DNA from: Streptomyces sp. CB02366
Lineage (GTDB): Bacteria > Actinomycetota > Actinomycetes > Streptomycetales > Streptomycetaceae
Assembly (NCBI RefSeq): GCF_001905905.1
Contig: NZ_LIVT01000003.1
Location: 821,001 to 885,000 of the forward strand
Direction: 5' to 3'
DNA length: 64,000 bases
The first letter of the stretch is position 1. The number at the start of each line of letters is the position of its first letter. The notes under the pieces were generated by a model, which did no database searches, was not told where the DNA came from, and saw nothing but the letters and a program-made list of their open reading frames with translations. A program made the translations under genes and the position numbers. Positions 8,554 to 16,363 of the stretch are shown in pieces.

Positions 8554-9513
8554 ATGCCGCTGCGATGCCGCACCCTCCGAATCCCTCGACTCCTGCTCGC
8601 CGCCTCCCTCTCGGGGGTGCTCCTCGCGCCGCCCGCCCTCGCCGCCGCGGCGCCCCGGCCACCGTCCGGCGGAGGTGTTCCGCTGCGCGTCGCCACGTAC
8701 AACATCCACGCCGGCGCCGGTGCGGACGGTGTCTTCGACCTGGACCGCCAGGTGGCCCAACTGCGGGCGATCGACGCCGATGTGATCGGTCTTCAGGAGG
8801 TGGACCGGCACTGGGGCGCCCGGAGCGCGTGGCGGGACCTCGCGGGCGAACTGGCCGAACGGCTGGGGATGCACCTCTCGTTCGCCCCGATCTACAGCCT
8901 GGACCCGTCCGAAGCGGGCGGCCCCCGCGCCGAGTTCGGGGTGGCCGTGCTGTCGCGGCACCGGATCGTGAGCGCCGAGAACCACGAGATCACCCGGCTC
9001 TCGACCCAGGACCCGAACCCGGTCCCGGCCCCCGCCCCGGGTTTCGGGGAGGTCGTCGTACGCGTACGGGGGCTGCCCGTGCACGTCTACGTGACCCACC
9101 TCGACTACCGGCCGGACCCCGCCGTCCGCGTCGCCCAGGTCGCCGACACCCGGCGGATCATGGCCGAGGACCGGGGCCCGAAGATCCTGCTCGGCGACCT
9201 CAACGCGGAGCCCGCCGCCCCCGAACTGGCCCCGCTCTGGCGGGAGCTGGCGGACGCCGACCCGGCCGCGCCCACGTTCCCCGCGCGGAACCCGGTCAAG
9301 CGGATCGACTTCGTGGCGGTGTCGAAGGGCGGCCGGCACGACGCCCCGCCCGGCGAACGCGACAGCGGGCCGCACGGCGAGGGGGAAACCGCGGGGCGCG
9401 GCGGGGGCCCGGCCGGCACGGTCACCGTCCGGAGGGCGTGGGTGCCGGAGAGCGTCGCGTCCGACCACCGGCCGGTGGTGGCGGATCTGCTGGTACGCAA
9501 GCGGGGGCGATGA
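8554..9513 (+). CDS. Secreted endonuclease/exonuclease/phosphatase-family hydrolase
   Basis: 319 residues with a Sec signal peptide (charged MPLRCRTLR, hydrophobic LLLAASLSGVLLAPPALA, cleavage near AAA). The EEP fold is clear: RVATYNIHAG, IGLQEVDRHWG (metal Glu), YVTHLDYRPD, ILLGDLNAEP (Asp-x-Asn), RIDFVAV and SDHRPVVADL (catalytic Asp-His). The family hydrolyses phosphodiesters such as DNA, sphingomyelin or inositol phosphates; the substrate cannot be told. A Gly/Pro-rich loop of about 35 residues is inserted just before the last strand. ATG 8554 has a GGGAG ribosome site. Confidence 0.87.
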   Translation: MPLRCRTLRIPRLLLAASLSGVLLAPPALAAAAPRPPSGGGVPLRVATYNIHAGAGADGVFDLDRQVAQLRAIDADVIGLQEVDRHWGARSAWRDLAGELAERLGMHLSFAPIYSLDPSEAGGPRAEFGVAVLSRHRIVSAENHEITRLSTQDPNPVPAPAPGFGEVVVRVRGLPVHVYVTHLDYRPDPAVRVAQVADTRRIMAEDRGPKILLGDLNAEPAAPELAPLWRELADADPAAPTFPARNPVKRIDFVAVSKGGRHDAPPGERDSGPHGEGETAGRGGGPAGTVTVRRAWVPESVASDHRPVVADLLVRKRGR

Positions 9514-9699
9514 GTTCGCGTCGCCCCGCCGGTCATGGGAGCGCGCATGCCGCCGCACCGAGGAGGCCACGAGCACCGGCGCCCCGCGCGCATCGCTGGA
9601 GTCCCACGTCGTCCCGGCGCCCGGCACGGTCGCCGTCCCGCTCACCCGGATGGAGTCGGCCGGGACCGTCGCGCCCGCGGCGATGCGGGACTTCTGGAC

Positions 9700-9732
9700 G
9701 TACGCGGCCGGTTTCCGGCCCCGGCCGCGTAC
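9700..9732. terminator. Strong hairpin terminator after the response regulator
   Basis: A perfect 12-bp stem, GTACGCGGCCGG (9700-9711) with CCGGCCGCGTAC (9721-9732), and a 9-nt loop. It lies between the convergent EEP and response regulator genes and could stop both. There is no T-run, which is common for Streptomyces terminators. Confidence 0.65.
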
Positions 9733-9768
9733 GCCCCCGGAACGCCCGCCGCTGGGCCCGTCGCGCGC

Positions 9769-10512
9769 CTACTCGCCGGGCTTGATCAGGTACCCCGCCC
9801 CGCGCCGGGTGTGGATCATCGGGGTGCGCCCCGCGTCGATCTTCTTGCGGAGGTAGGAGATGTACAGCTCGACGACGTTGGCCTGGCCGCCGAAGTCGTA
9901 GTTCCAGACCCGGTCGAGGATCTGCGCCTTGCTGAGCACCCGGCGCGGGTTGCGCATCAGGAAGCGCAGCAGCTCGAACTCGGTGGCCGTGACGTGGATC
10001 GGCTCCCCGCCCCGGCTCACCTCGTGGCTGTCCTCGTCCAGGACCAGGTCCCCCACGACGAGCGTGGACCCGGCGCGTCCGGCGGCGGCCGAACCCGCGC
10101 GGCGGATGAGCCCGCGCAGCCGGGCCACGACCTCCTCCAGGCCGAACGGCTTGGCCACGTAGTCGTCGCCGCCCGCCGTGAGCCCGGCGATCCGGCCCTC
10201 CCCCGCGTCCCGAGCGGTCAGGAAGAGGACCGGCACATCGGCGTGCTCACGCCGCAGCCGGCCGAGCACGGACAGCCCGTCCGCGTCCGGGAGCACCGCG
10301 TCGAGCACCACCGCGTCCGGACGGAACTCCCGTGCGGCACGGACGGCCCCGGCCCCGTCCCCGGCGCCGCGCACCTCCCAGCCCTCGTACCGCAGGGCCA
10401 TCGAGAGCAGTTCGGTGAGCGGAGCCTCGTCGCCCACGACCAGCACCCGCACGGGGGTACGGCGCGGCCCGGGCGGTTCGGTACGCCCCTGGGGCGAGAT
10501 CGTCGTCGTCAT
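9769..10512 (-). CDS. OmpR/PhoB-type response regulator (orphan)
   Basis: 247 residues. Receiver domain, about residues 22-135: VLVVGDEAPL, the phospho-acceptor Asp in PDAVVLDAVLPDADG, the Thr of VLFLTARD and the Lys of YVAKPFGLEE. Winged-helix DNA-binding domain, about 150-247: ATEFELLRFLMRNPRRVLSKAQIL, then VVELYISYLRKKID and IHTRRGAGYLIKP. It is most like Streptomyces/Mycobacterium PrrA/TcrA-type regulators. No histidine kinase gene lies on either side, although such regulators are usually paired. The start at ATG 10512 gives a normal N-terminus. The amidohydrolase gene ends 78 bp upstream on the same strand, so they may be co-transcribed. Confidence 0.9.
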   Translation of the reverse strand: MTTTISPQGRTEPPGPRRTPVRVLVVGDEAPLTELLSMALRYEGWEVRGAGDGAGAVRAAREFRPDAVVLDAVLPDADGLSVLGRLRREHADVPVLFLTARDAGEGRIAGLTAGGDDYVAKPFGLEEVVARLRGLIRRAGSAAAGRAGSTLVVGDLVLDEDSHEVSRGGEPIHVTATEFELLRFLMRNPRRVLSKAQILDRVWNYDFGGQANVVELYISYLRKKIDAGRTPMIHTRRGAGYLIKPGE

Positions 10513-10589
10513 GGGGACCACTCTGTGAGCCACCCGTGAGAGAAGCCTGACGCGTTTCTGTGAATTGCCTGAGAAAGCGGCCGGGGCGC

Positions 10590-11495
10590 TCACAGGAACA
10601 ACGCGGCGGCGTTCCCGTGGCAGACCGCCCGCAACCACGCGTCGCCCAGCCCGAGCCGTTCCAGCGCCCGGAGCTGGTGCGCGTACGGGTACGGGATGTT
10701 CGGGAAGTCGGTCCCGAGCAGGATCCGGTCCCCGAGATCGGCGAGCCGTCCCCGCTCCTCCGCCGGGAACGGGCTGAGCCTCTCGCTGAAGTCGGTGAAC
10801 ACCATCGTCGTGTCGAGCCGGACCTCCGGATACACCTCCGCCAGCGCCAGGAACTCCGCGTACTCCGGCATCCCCAGGTGCGCGACGATCAGCCGCAGCC
10901 GGGGATGGCGTGCCAGGAGCCGCCCCACCGGGCCGGGCCCGGTGAACCTCCCCGGCGCGGGCCCCGACCCGCAGTGCATCACGACCGGCACCCCGGCCTC
11001 CGCGAGCAGCCCCCACACCGGGTCGAGCAGCGGGTCGTTGGCGTCGTACGCACCCACCTGCAGGTGGGACTTGAAGACCCGCGCCCCGTTCTCGACGGCC
11101 TCCTTCACGTACGTCTCCACCCCCTCCTCCGGGAAGAGGGTCGCGGTGTGCAGGCAGTCGGGCGTCCGGGCGGCGAAGTCGGCGGCCCAGCCGTTCAGCC
11201 AGCGGGCCATACCGGGCTTGTGCGGGTAGAGCAGGGAGGTGAAGCGCACCACCCCGAAGGAGCGCAGCAGCTCCAGCCGCCGCTCCTCCTCGTACCGGTA
11301 GGAGATCGGCCACTCCAGCCCGGTGAGCGGGCCGACCGAGTCGAAGTACGCCCACACCTTGCGCAGCACCCGCTCCGGCATGAAGTGGGTGTGCACGTCG
11401 ATGATCCCGGGCAGCCCGATTTGCCGCCGGAACCGCGCCACGTCCTCCCCGTCGGCTCCCCCGCCGGTCGTCCTGGTCGTTTCGGGCTCCCCCAT
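10590..11495 (-). CDS. Amidohydrolase (TIM-barrel, amidohydrolase_2 type)
   Basis: 301 residues. Metal-ligand motif IDVHTHFMP at about residue 35, VVMHCGSGP, IVAHLGMPEYAEF and ILLGTDFPNIPYPY mark the metal-dependent hydrolase barrel of the ACMSD/amidohydrolase_2 group. These proteins hydrolyse or decarboxylate small metabolites; the substrate is not evident. ATG 11495 has a GGAAGGA ribosome site. It lies 37 bp downstream of the DUF2797 gene and is probably in one operon with it. Confidence 0.85.
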   Translation of the reverse strand: MGEPETTRTTGGGADGEDVARFRRQIGLPGIIDVHTHFMPERVLRKVWAYFDSVGPLTGLEWPISYRYEEERRLELLRSFGVVRFTSLLYPHKPGMARWLNGWAADFAARTPDCLHTATLFPEEGVETYVKEAVENGARVFKSHLQVGAYDANDPLLDPVWGLLAEAGVPVVMHCGSGPAPGRFTGPGPVGRLLARHPRLRLIVAHLGMPEYAEFLALAEVYPEVRLDTTMVFTDFSERLSPFPAEERGRLADLGDRILLGTDFPNIPYPYAHQLRALERLGLGDAWLRAVCHGNAAALFL

Positions 11496-11532
11496 GCGCA
11501 GGTCCTTCCGGGATGATTCGGCCGCGGGTCGT

Positions 11533-12408
11533 TCAGAACAACCCACCCTGCACACCGCCGCCGCCGATGTCGATGAGGGGGACGCGCACAGCCCCCTCGG
11601 CGGCCGTCAGCTCCCACCCGGTGATCAGCCGGGTGTCCAGCACGACCACGCCGGCGCCGTCCGCTTCGAGGTGCAGGTCGGGTCCGGCGGCGGCGACGAG
11701 CCGGCCCGCCACGACGCCCCCGTCCATCAGCTCCCGCACCGACCGGGCGGGCGCGGGCGCGCGATCCAGCCCGAACACCCCCACGTGGTCGACGACGTCG
11801 AGGGGAAGCCGCTCCAACGACTCGGGCCAGCCGCGCCCCTGGAGCGCGGCGGCCCGCCCGTACAGCTCCGCCACCGCCCCCGCCCGCTCCTCGGCGCCGG
11901 GCGACCGCCCACGCACGGCCCGCTTTCCGGCATACGGGATGCGGTCGGGCACCCCGAGCGCCGCCCGCAGCACCTCCTCGGTCCGGCGGGCCGCCATGAG
12001 GGGCCCGCGCCCCAGCCAGGTGAAGGCGACGGCCCCCTGCTCGCGCAGCCGGGCCGCCCCGCGCCCCTCCCCGGTGATCCCGACCTTGACCAGTCCGGGC
12101 CCGAACCAGGCGAGGTACACGCGGTACGTCCGGGGGTCGTCCGCCACGGTGTCGGCGGCCACGGAGTGCGCCCGGTCCAGCCGCGCGCACTCGGCGCACC
12201 GCCCGCCGGTCGAGCGGCCCGGCACCACGGCGCCCAGCGGACAGGCGTTCTCCCGCGCCCCCACGCAGTGCCGTTCCCCGACGGCCCGGAATCCGAGGGC
12301 GGTCCCGTACGCGAGCACGCTCACCCGCCGGTCGCCGCCCCTGCGCCACCCCAGTTCGGGCGCCGGCCCGGGCCAGCGCAGTCCGGCGCACCACCACCCA
12401 CCGGTCAT
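11533..12408 (-). CDS. DUF2797 protein
   Basis: 291 residues. The central block YLAWFGPGLVKVGITGEGRG, followed by REQGAVAFTWLGRGPLMAAR and RTEEVLRAALGVPDRI, is the DUF2797 signature and resembles a GIY-YIG-like fold (Y..FG / KVGIT). An upstream Cys/His cluster (HCVGARENACPLG, then RCAECARLDRAH) may bind zinc. The function is unknown. The start at ATG 12408 (MTGGWWCAGLRW) matches the conserved N-terminus better than the upstream alternative. It is probably co-transcribed with the amidohydrolase downstream. Confidence 0.8.
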   Translation of the reverse strand: MTGGWWCAGLRWPGPAPELGWRRGGDRRVSVLAYGTALGFRAVGERHCVGARENACPLGAVVPGRSTGGRCAECARLDRAHSVAADTVADDPRTYRVYLAWFGPGLVKVGITGEGRGAARLREQGAVAFTWLGRGPLMAARRTEEVLRAALGVPDRIPYAGKRAVRGRSPGAEERAGAVAELYGRAAALQGRGWPESLERLPLDVVDHVGVFGLDRAPAPARSVRELMDGGVVAGRLVAAAGPDLHLEADGAGVVVLDTRLITGWELTAAEGAVRVPLIDIGGGGVQGGLF

Positions 12409-12484
12409 CCGGCACCCCTCACCGCCGCGGCTGCGGAGCACGGGGCGGGCCCGTCCCGTCCCGGCGCGGCGCGGCGCGGCGATG

Positions 12485-13027
12485 CTACGCGTACCCTCCG
12501 ACGCCCTCGATCCGACGCCGCACCGCGGCCATGCGCCGGACGAAGCGCCGGTTGAACCAGATCATCCACCCCATGAACGCCACCCCGGAGCCGAGCATCC
12601 CCAGCCCCGTCGGCACGTTCCCCGCGGCGAACCAGAGGAAGGGCAGCCCGAAGAACAACAGCCCGAGCGTGGGGAGGGCCCACCACCGGTTGCGCCGCAG
12701 CTTCTCCTCCCGCCGCCGGATCAGCCGGACCATGGCCTGCCGCTCGGCCGGGTCCTCGGGCAGTTCGCCGTTCTCGGCGATGCGCCGCTCCAGCTCCGGC
12801 ACCCGGCCGGGCTCGGTGCCCACGGCCCGCGCCTCCTCGCGTCGCCGCCGCGTCAGGAACCACGTCAGGAAAGCGGCGTAGACGGCCACGCCGACCAGGA
12901 GCCCGGGCCACGCCGACCAGTCGTCGAAGGCCGGCCGGACGACGGCCCAGACGACCGGCGCCAGCAGCCCGAGGGCCCACCACCGGACCCGCCAACGCCC
13001 TTCCCTTCCCCGTTTCTTCGCCTCCAT
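12485..13027 (-). CDS. Small membrane protein, function unknown
   Basis: 180 residues with four likely transmembrane helices in two pairs (WWALGLLAPVVWAVV and LLVGVAVYAAFLTWFL; then WALPTLGLLFFGLPFLWF and LGMLGSGVAFMGWMIWF). They are separated by an Arg/Glu-rich cytoplasmic loop (RRRREEARAVG ... RRREEKLRRNR) and end in an Arg-rich tail. No family recognised. ATG 13027 follows GGAGG at ideal spacing; a GTG two codons earlier overlaps the ribosome site. Confidence 0.7.
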   Translation of the reverse strand: MEAKKRGREGRWRVRWWALGLLAPVVWAVVRPAFDDWSAWPGLLVGVAVYAAFLTWFLTRRRREEARAVGTEPGRVPELERRIAENGELPEDPAERQAMVRLIRRREEKLRRNRWWALPTLGLLFFGLPFLWFAAGNVPTGLGMLGSGVAFMGWMIWFNRRFVRRMAAVRRRIEGVGGYA

Positions 13028-13135
13028 CGCCACCTCCGAGCCGGTGAGGCGCGCTCCTCACGCCCCGTATCCACTCGGCTACCCCGCCTCCGTCCCCCCG
13101 AACGGCCGCCGCGCGTTCCCGTCAGGATCCCGGCC

Positions 13136-13703
13136 ATGGCGCTGACCGGGGACCAGGTGGACCTGTTCGAGGCTTCCAGGCCCCGGCTGAAGGCCATCGC
13201 GTACCGCCTGCTCGGCTCGGCGGGCGACGCGGAGGACGTCGTGCAGGACACGTTCCTGAGGCGGCAGGCCGCCGACGTCGAGCGCATCGAGGTCCCCGAG
13301 GCGTGGCTGACGAAGGTGCTCACCCACCTCTGCCTCAACGAACTCACCTCGGGGCGCGTCCGGCGCGAGACGTACGTGGGGCAGTGGCTGCCCGAACCGC
13401 TGCTCGCGGGCGATCCGATGCTCGGCCCCGCCGAGACCGCCGAGCAGCGCGAGTCGGTCTCCTTCGCTGTGCTCACCCTGATGGAGCGGCTGTCCCCGGA
13501 CGAGCGGGTGGTGTACGTGCTGCGGGAGGCGTTCGGCCACCCGCACCGGAAGATCGCCGAGGTCCTCGGCACCACGGAGTCCGCGAGCCAGCAGCTGTTC
13601 CACCGCGCGAAGAAGCACATCGCGGCGGGCCGCACCCGTACGGAGGTCGACGCGGCGGCCGCCGGCGGCGGACCACGGGGAGCCGGTGCTCCGCATCGGC
13701 TGA
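13136..13703 (+). pseudogene. ECF41/SigJ-type sigma factor, C-terminal domain missing and frame disturbed
   Basis: From ATG 13136 there are normal sigma regions 2 and 4: DLFEASRPRLKAIAYRLLGS, GDAEDVVQDTFLRRQA, LSPDERVVYVLREAFGHPHRKIAEVLG, then SASQQLFHRAKKHI. The linker contains WLPEPL, the hallmark of ECF41 factors. These normally carry a SnoaL-like C-terminal domain that controls activity; it is absent. After TEVDAAAA near 13665 the original frame runs without a stop through the next gene to 15718. One frame over, a stop falls at 13701-13703. An internal deletion plus a frameshift explains this best; a sequencing error or a read-through product are alternatives. ECF41 genes are usually linked to an oxidoreductase, epimerase or carboxymuconolactone decarboxylase gene, as here. 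Confidence 0.7.
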
Positions 13704-13796
13704 CGCGAGTGGCCCACGTCACCCGGTCCGCCTGTCAGGAAACGCGGGGCTGCCCGGTTCAAGGGGGGAAACCGCGCGAGACAGGAGTGGCAGGAC

Positions 13797-15062
13797 ATGC
13801 AGCAGCACACGCGTCACACCGCCCACCAGCACCGCATCGTCGTCGTCGGAGCCGGGTACACCGGAGCGAGCGCAGCCGGGCGCCTCGCCGCCCGCCTGCA
13901 CCCCGAAGACGTCTCCATCACCCTCGTCAACGCCGAACCGGACTTCGTCGAGCGCGTCCGCATGCACCAGCTCGCGGTGGGCCGGCCCCTGCGCCCCCGC
14001 CCGCTCAGCGAGATGTTCGCGGGCACGGGGGTGGAGCTGCGGTCGGGGCGGGTCACGGCGATCGACGTGGACGCACGAACGGTGACGGCGGCGACCGGCC
14101 CCGCCTCCGGCCCGGCCACCGGAGCCGGCGCGGTCACGGGCGCCCCACGCGAAGCGGACGGTTCGCGGACCGTGCCGTACGACACCCTGGTCTACGCCCT
14201 GGGCAGCGCCTGGAACACCCACGCCGTCCCCGGCGTGAGCGAACACGCCCACGACATCGCCGACCGCCCCGGAGCTCTGCGCCTGCGCGACCGCCTGGCG
14301 GCCCTCGACCCCGGCAGCCCCGTCACGGTCGTCGGCGGCGGCCTGACCGGTGTGGAGGCCGCGACGGAACTGGCCGAGGCCCGCCCGGACCTCGACGTGT
14401 CGCTGATCGCCCGCGGCTCGCTGGGCGACTGGCTCTCCCCCAAGGGCGCCCGCCACCTGCGGAAGGTCTTCGCCGGCCTGCGGATCACCGTGCACGAGAA
14501 CACGGAGGCCACCGCCGTGCACGCCGACCGGGTCTCCACCACCGGAGGCGACGTCCCGGCCGCGGCCACCCTCTGGACGACGGGCTTCGCGGTCCACCCG
14601 ATCGCCCGGGCCGCGGCGCTGGAGACGGCCGAGGACGGGCAGATCACGGTCGATGCCACGATGCGCTCGACCTCGCACCCGGACGTGTACGCCATCGGCG
14701 ACGCGGCCCGCGCGGCCGGCCCCGGCGGCGCCCCGCTGCGCATGTCGTGCGCCTCGGGCGTCCCCACCGCCTGGCAGGCCGCCGACGCCATCGCCGCCCG
14801 CCTCACCGGCGCCAAGCTCCCGACCACGGTCCCGCGCTACTTCAACCAGTGCGTCTCCCTGGGCCGCGGGGAGGGGCTGATCCAGTACGTCACCGCCGAC
14901 GACCGCTCGGTCAACGCCACCCTGACGGGCCGTCTGGCCGCGCTCTACAAGGAGGCGGTCTGCAAGGGAGCGGCCTGGTCCGTGGCCCACCCCACGCTGA
15001 ACCTCCCGACCCGCCGCCGGGTGACGCCGGCCCCGGCACCGAGGGCCGCGACGAGCGTCTGA
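13797..15062 (+). CDS. FAD-dependent pyridine nucleotide-disulphide oxidoreductase (NDH-2/ferredoxin reductase-like)
   Basis: 421 residues. FAD-binding motif IVVVGAGYTGASAAGRLAA at about residue 14, NAD(P)-binding motif VTVVGGGLTGVEAATELAEA at about 180, and the second FAD motif VYAIGDAARAA at about 300. The arrangement matches type II NADH dehydrogenase-like oxidoreductases. No disulphide CxxC is seen. It is the probable ECF41 partner of the damaged sigma gene, whose natural target promoters often include the linked oxidoreductase. ATG 13797 has a CAGGA ribosome site. A Thr/Ala/Gly-rich loop of about 25 residues is inserted near residue 100. Confidence 0.88.
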   Translation: MQQHTRHTAHQHRIVVVGAGYTGASAAGRLAARLHPEDVSITLVNAEPDFVERVRMHQLAVGRPLRPRPLSEMFAGTGVELRSGRVTAIDVDARTVTAATGPASGPATGAGAVTGAPREADGSRTVPYDTLVYALGSAWNTHAVPGVSEHAHDIADRPGALRLRDRLAALDPGSPVTVVGGGLTGVEAATELAEARPDLDVSLIARGSLGDWLSPKGARHLRKVFAGLRITVHENTEATAVHADRVSTTGGDVPAAATLWTTGFAVHPIARAAALETAEDGQITVDATMRSTSHPDVYAIGDAARAAGPGGAPLRMSCASGVPTAWQAADAIAARLTGAKLPTTVPRYFNQCVSLGRGEGLIQYVTADDRSVNATLTGRLAALYKEAVCKGAAWSVAHPTLNLPTRRRVTPAPAPRAATSV

Positions 15063-15078
15063 GGACCACCCGGTCCGT

Positions 15079-15115
15079 AGAGCTCCAGGACCGGCCCGTC
15101 CTGCGCCGGAGCTCT
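15079..15115 (+). terminator. Hairpin after the FAD oxidoreductase
   Basis: AGAGCTCC (15079-15086) pairs perfectly with GGAGCTCT (15108-15115), and an inner GGAC/GTCC pair extends the structure. It begins 17 bp after the stop codon. It probably terminates the oxidoreductase transcript. Confidence 0.55.
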
Positions 15116-15919
15116 GAGAACGGCTCCGGCCACCGGCCTCGACGCTGCACGAGCGAACTGCTGCACCAGCCGACGCGAAGGGCCTCCGGATTTTCCCCGG
15201 GGCCCTTCCTGAGCGGTGCAGCCGTTTCCCGCCCTCACCGCACGGCGGTAGCCGGCTGCCCGAAGATTGTGGATCTCTGCTGTCGTTCAAGGGAGTTGAG
15301 GCTGACGGTCGACGTCACCGTAGGTCAACGCAACCACCCCAGGATGCCCACTCCCGTGACATGGAGTGCCGCCATCCTTCGATCGGGGAACGTGTCCCCG
15401 GAGGAGGCGCCCCTCGTGCACCGGCAGGAGCCCGGTCGTCCCAAGGCCCCGGAAACACCTGATTCGATCCACCAACGCCATCGACTCCATCCATGTGGCG
15501 CGCATCACTTAACCCTCCGTGAGGCGCACCCCAGGGCGAGCCGTGCCGCCCAGACCCCCGGGCACCGCCCGAAGGGCTGCCGCGCCCCCATGGACGACAC
15601 ATCGCGCAGCGCCTACCGGCTCTTTGCTGAAGACCCTTCTGAACAGCGGTTACGTATCCGTCCATCACGCAGACCCATTCGAGGTCTAGACAACCTCGCT
15701 AGAGCTACCGAACGGTAAGGGAAATGCGGAGGAAGCGCCTCCACTTTATGACTTTCACTCACTTACTACTTTGATCAAGGTGGTTGACGAATGGGCTCGG
15801 GATCCGACCACCCGTGCCTCTGACGAACCGGTAGAGTTCATGGTCAGCACCTCCATTCGAGTGGTCTCGGTCGGCGCTTCCGATCGGAGCCGACCGCTCC
15901 GAGGAGGGAGGTGTCGCGT
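15116..15919. other. Gene-poor, lower-GC region with an IS256-like transposase trace
   Basis: About 800 bp without a convincing gene and visibly less GC-rich than the surroundings. On the plus strand, 15450-15512 reads RKHLIRSTNAIDSIHVARIT followed by a stop. This resembles the conserved (Y/R)xTNAIES(L/V)N segment of IS256/Mutator transposases. Nothing else of the transposase is visible, so it would be a very degraded fragment. The remaining reading frames have poor codon bias. The 3' part should contain the promoter of the 40-residue ORF; TTGACG at 15784 is a possible -35 element without a clear -10. Confidence 0.35.
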
Positions 15920-16042
15920 ATGGAAGCTACCCCGCCCAAGGGCGGGGAGAACCGGATCCGCAAGTTCGCCAAGCGGGCCCTTGGTTGGCTGACACTGCAG
16001 GGGCTCGCCGAGCTCATGCGTCGCCTGCTTCAGGACCTGTAA
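15920..16042 (+). CDS. 40-residue cationic amphipathic peptide
   Basis: ATG 15920 is preceded by GGGAGG at 8-nt spacing and the ORF ends in TAA at 16040-16042, followed at once by a hairpin terminator. After a polar start (MEATPPKGGEN) the sequence RIRKFAKRALGWLTLQ, then GLAELMRRLLQDL, should form one amphipathic helix with net positive charge and a single Trp. There is no signal peptide, Cys or lipobox. A GTG three codons upstream overlaps the ribosome site and is less likely. It lies in the low-GC island upstream of the XRE gene. Candidates are a leaderless antimicrobial or toxin-like peptide, a small membrane-associated regulator, or a peptide sensed by the XRE protein. No family recognised. 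Confidence 0.6.
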   Translation: MEATPPKGGENRIRKFAKRALGWLTLQGLAELMRRLLQDL

Positions 16043-16051
16043 CGACGAAGA

Positions 16052-16071
16052 CCCCCTGCGGCAACAGGGGG
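16052..16071 (+). terminator. Terminator after the 40-residue ORF
   Basis: CCCCCTG (16052-16058) pairs with CAGGGGG (16065-16071) across a 6-nt loop. It begins 9 bp after the TAA stop, supporting the small ORF as a discrete transcription unit. Confidence 0.65.
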
Positions 16072-16158
16072 CCCTGCGGAGCCGAAGCTCCTTTCGCCGG
16101 CCTCGTACCCCGTTCATGGTTTAGCTAGCCAAGGGGTACGGGGCCACTCTTCGTTGCA

Positions 16159-16191
16159 CGAACACTCGTGACTCGCGTACAAGGGTGTTCG
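16159..16191 (+). promoter_or_regulatory. Inverted repeat upstream of the XRE gene
   Basis: CGAACAC (16159-16165) and GTGTTCG (16185-16191) form a perfect 7-bp inverted repeat with a 19-bp spacer, about 170 bp before the XRE start. It could be an operator for the XRE protein. The rest of 16072-16363 shows no coding signal. Confidence 0.35.
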
Positions 16192-16363
16192 CCGCGCAGT
16201 ACAAAGTCGCGCACTTCCCTGCCAACATCCAGTAGGCGGGCCACTGCTTTGCAATGATGCCCAGGTCAGGGCTTCGTGTCCACCCAAGAGAAGCTCTTCG
16301 CGTTCCCAGTGTACGTCCCCCTAAATCGGTCCCTCTTCCAGAGGCTCGGGAGGGTAGAGAGGC

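Noticed and set aside
9535..9768. Possible small gene between the EEP hydrolase and the response regulator
   Set aside because: No ribosome site or recognisable sequence; a strong terminator hairpin occupies the 3' half.
15315..15668. Minus-strand ORF with a CAMC motif
   Set aside because: No ribosome site, poor codon bias and Gly/Arg/Pro-rich translation; not supported as a gene.
11513..15718. Very long plus-strand open frame through several genes
   Set aside because: Only 13136 to about 13670 resembles a protein (the sigma factor). The rest overlaps well-supported genes in other frames and is stop-free only because of GC bias.
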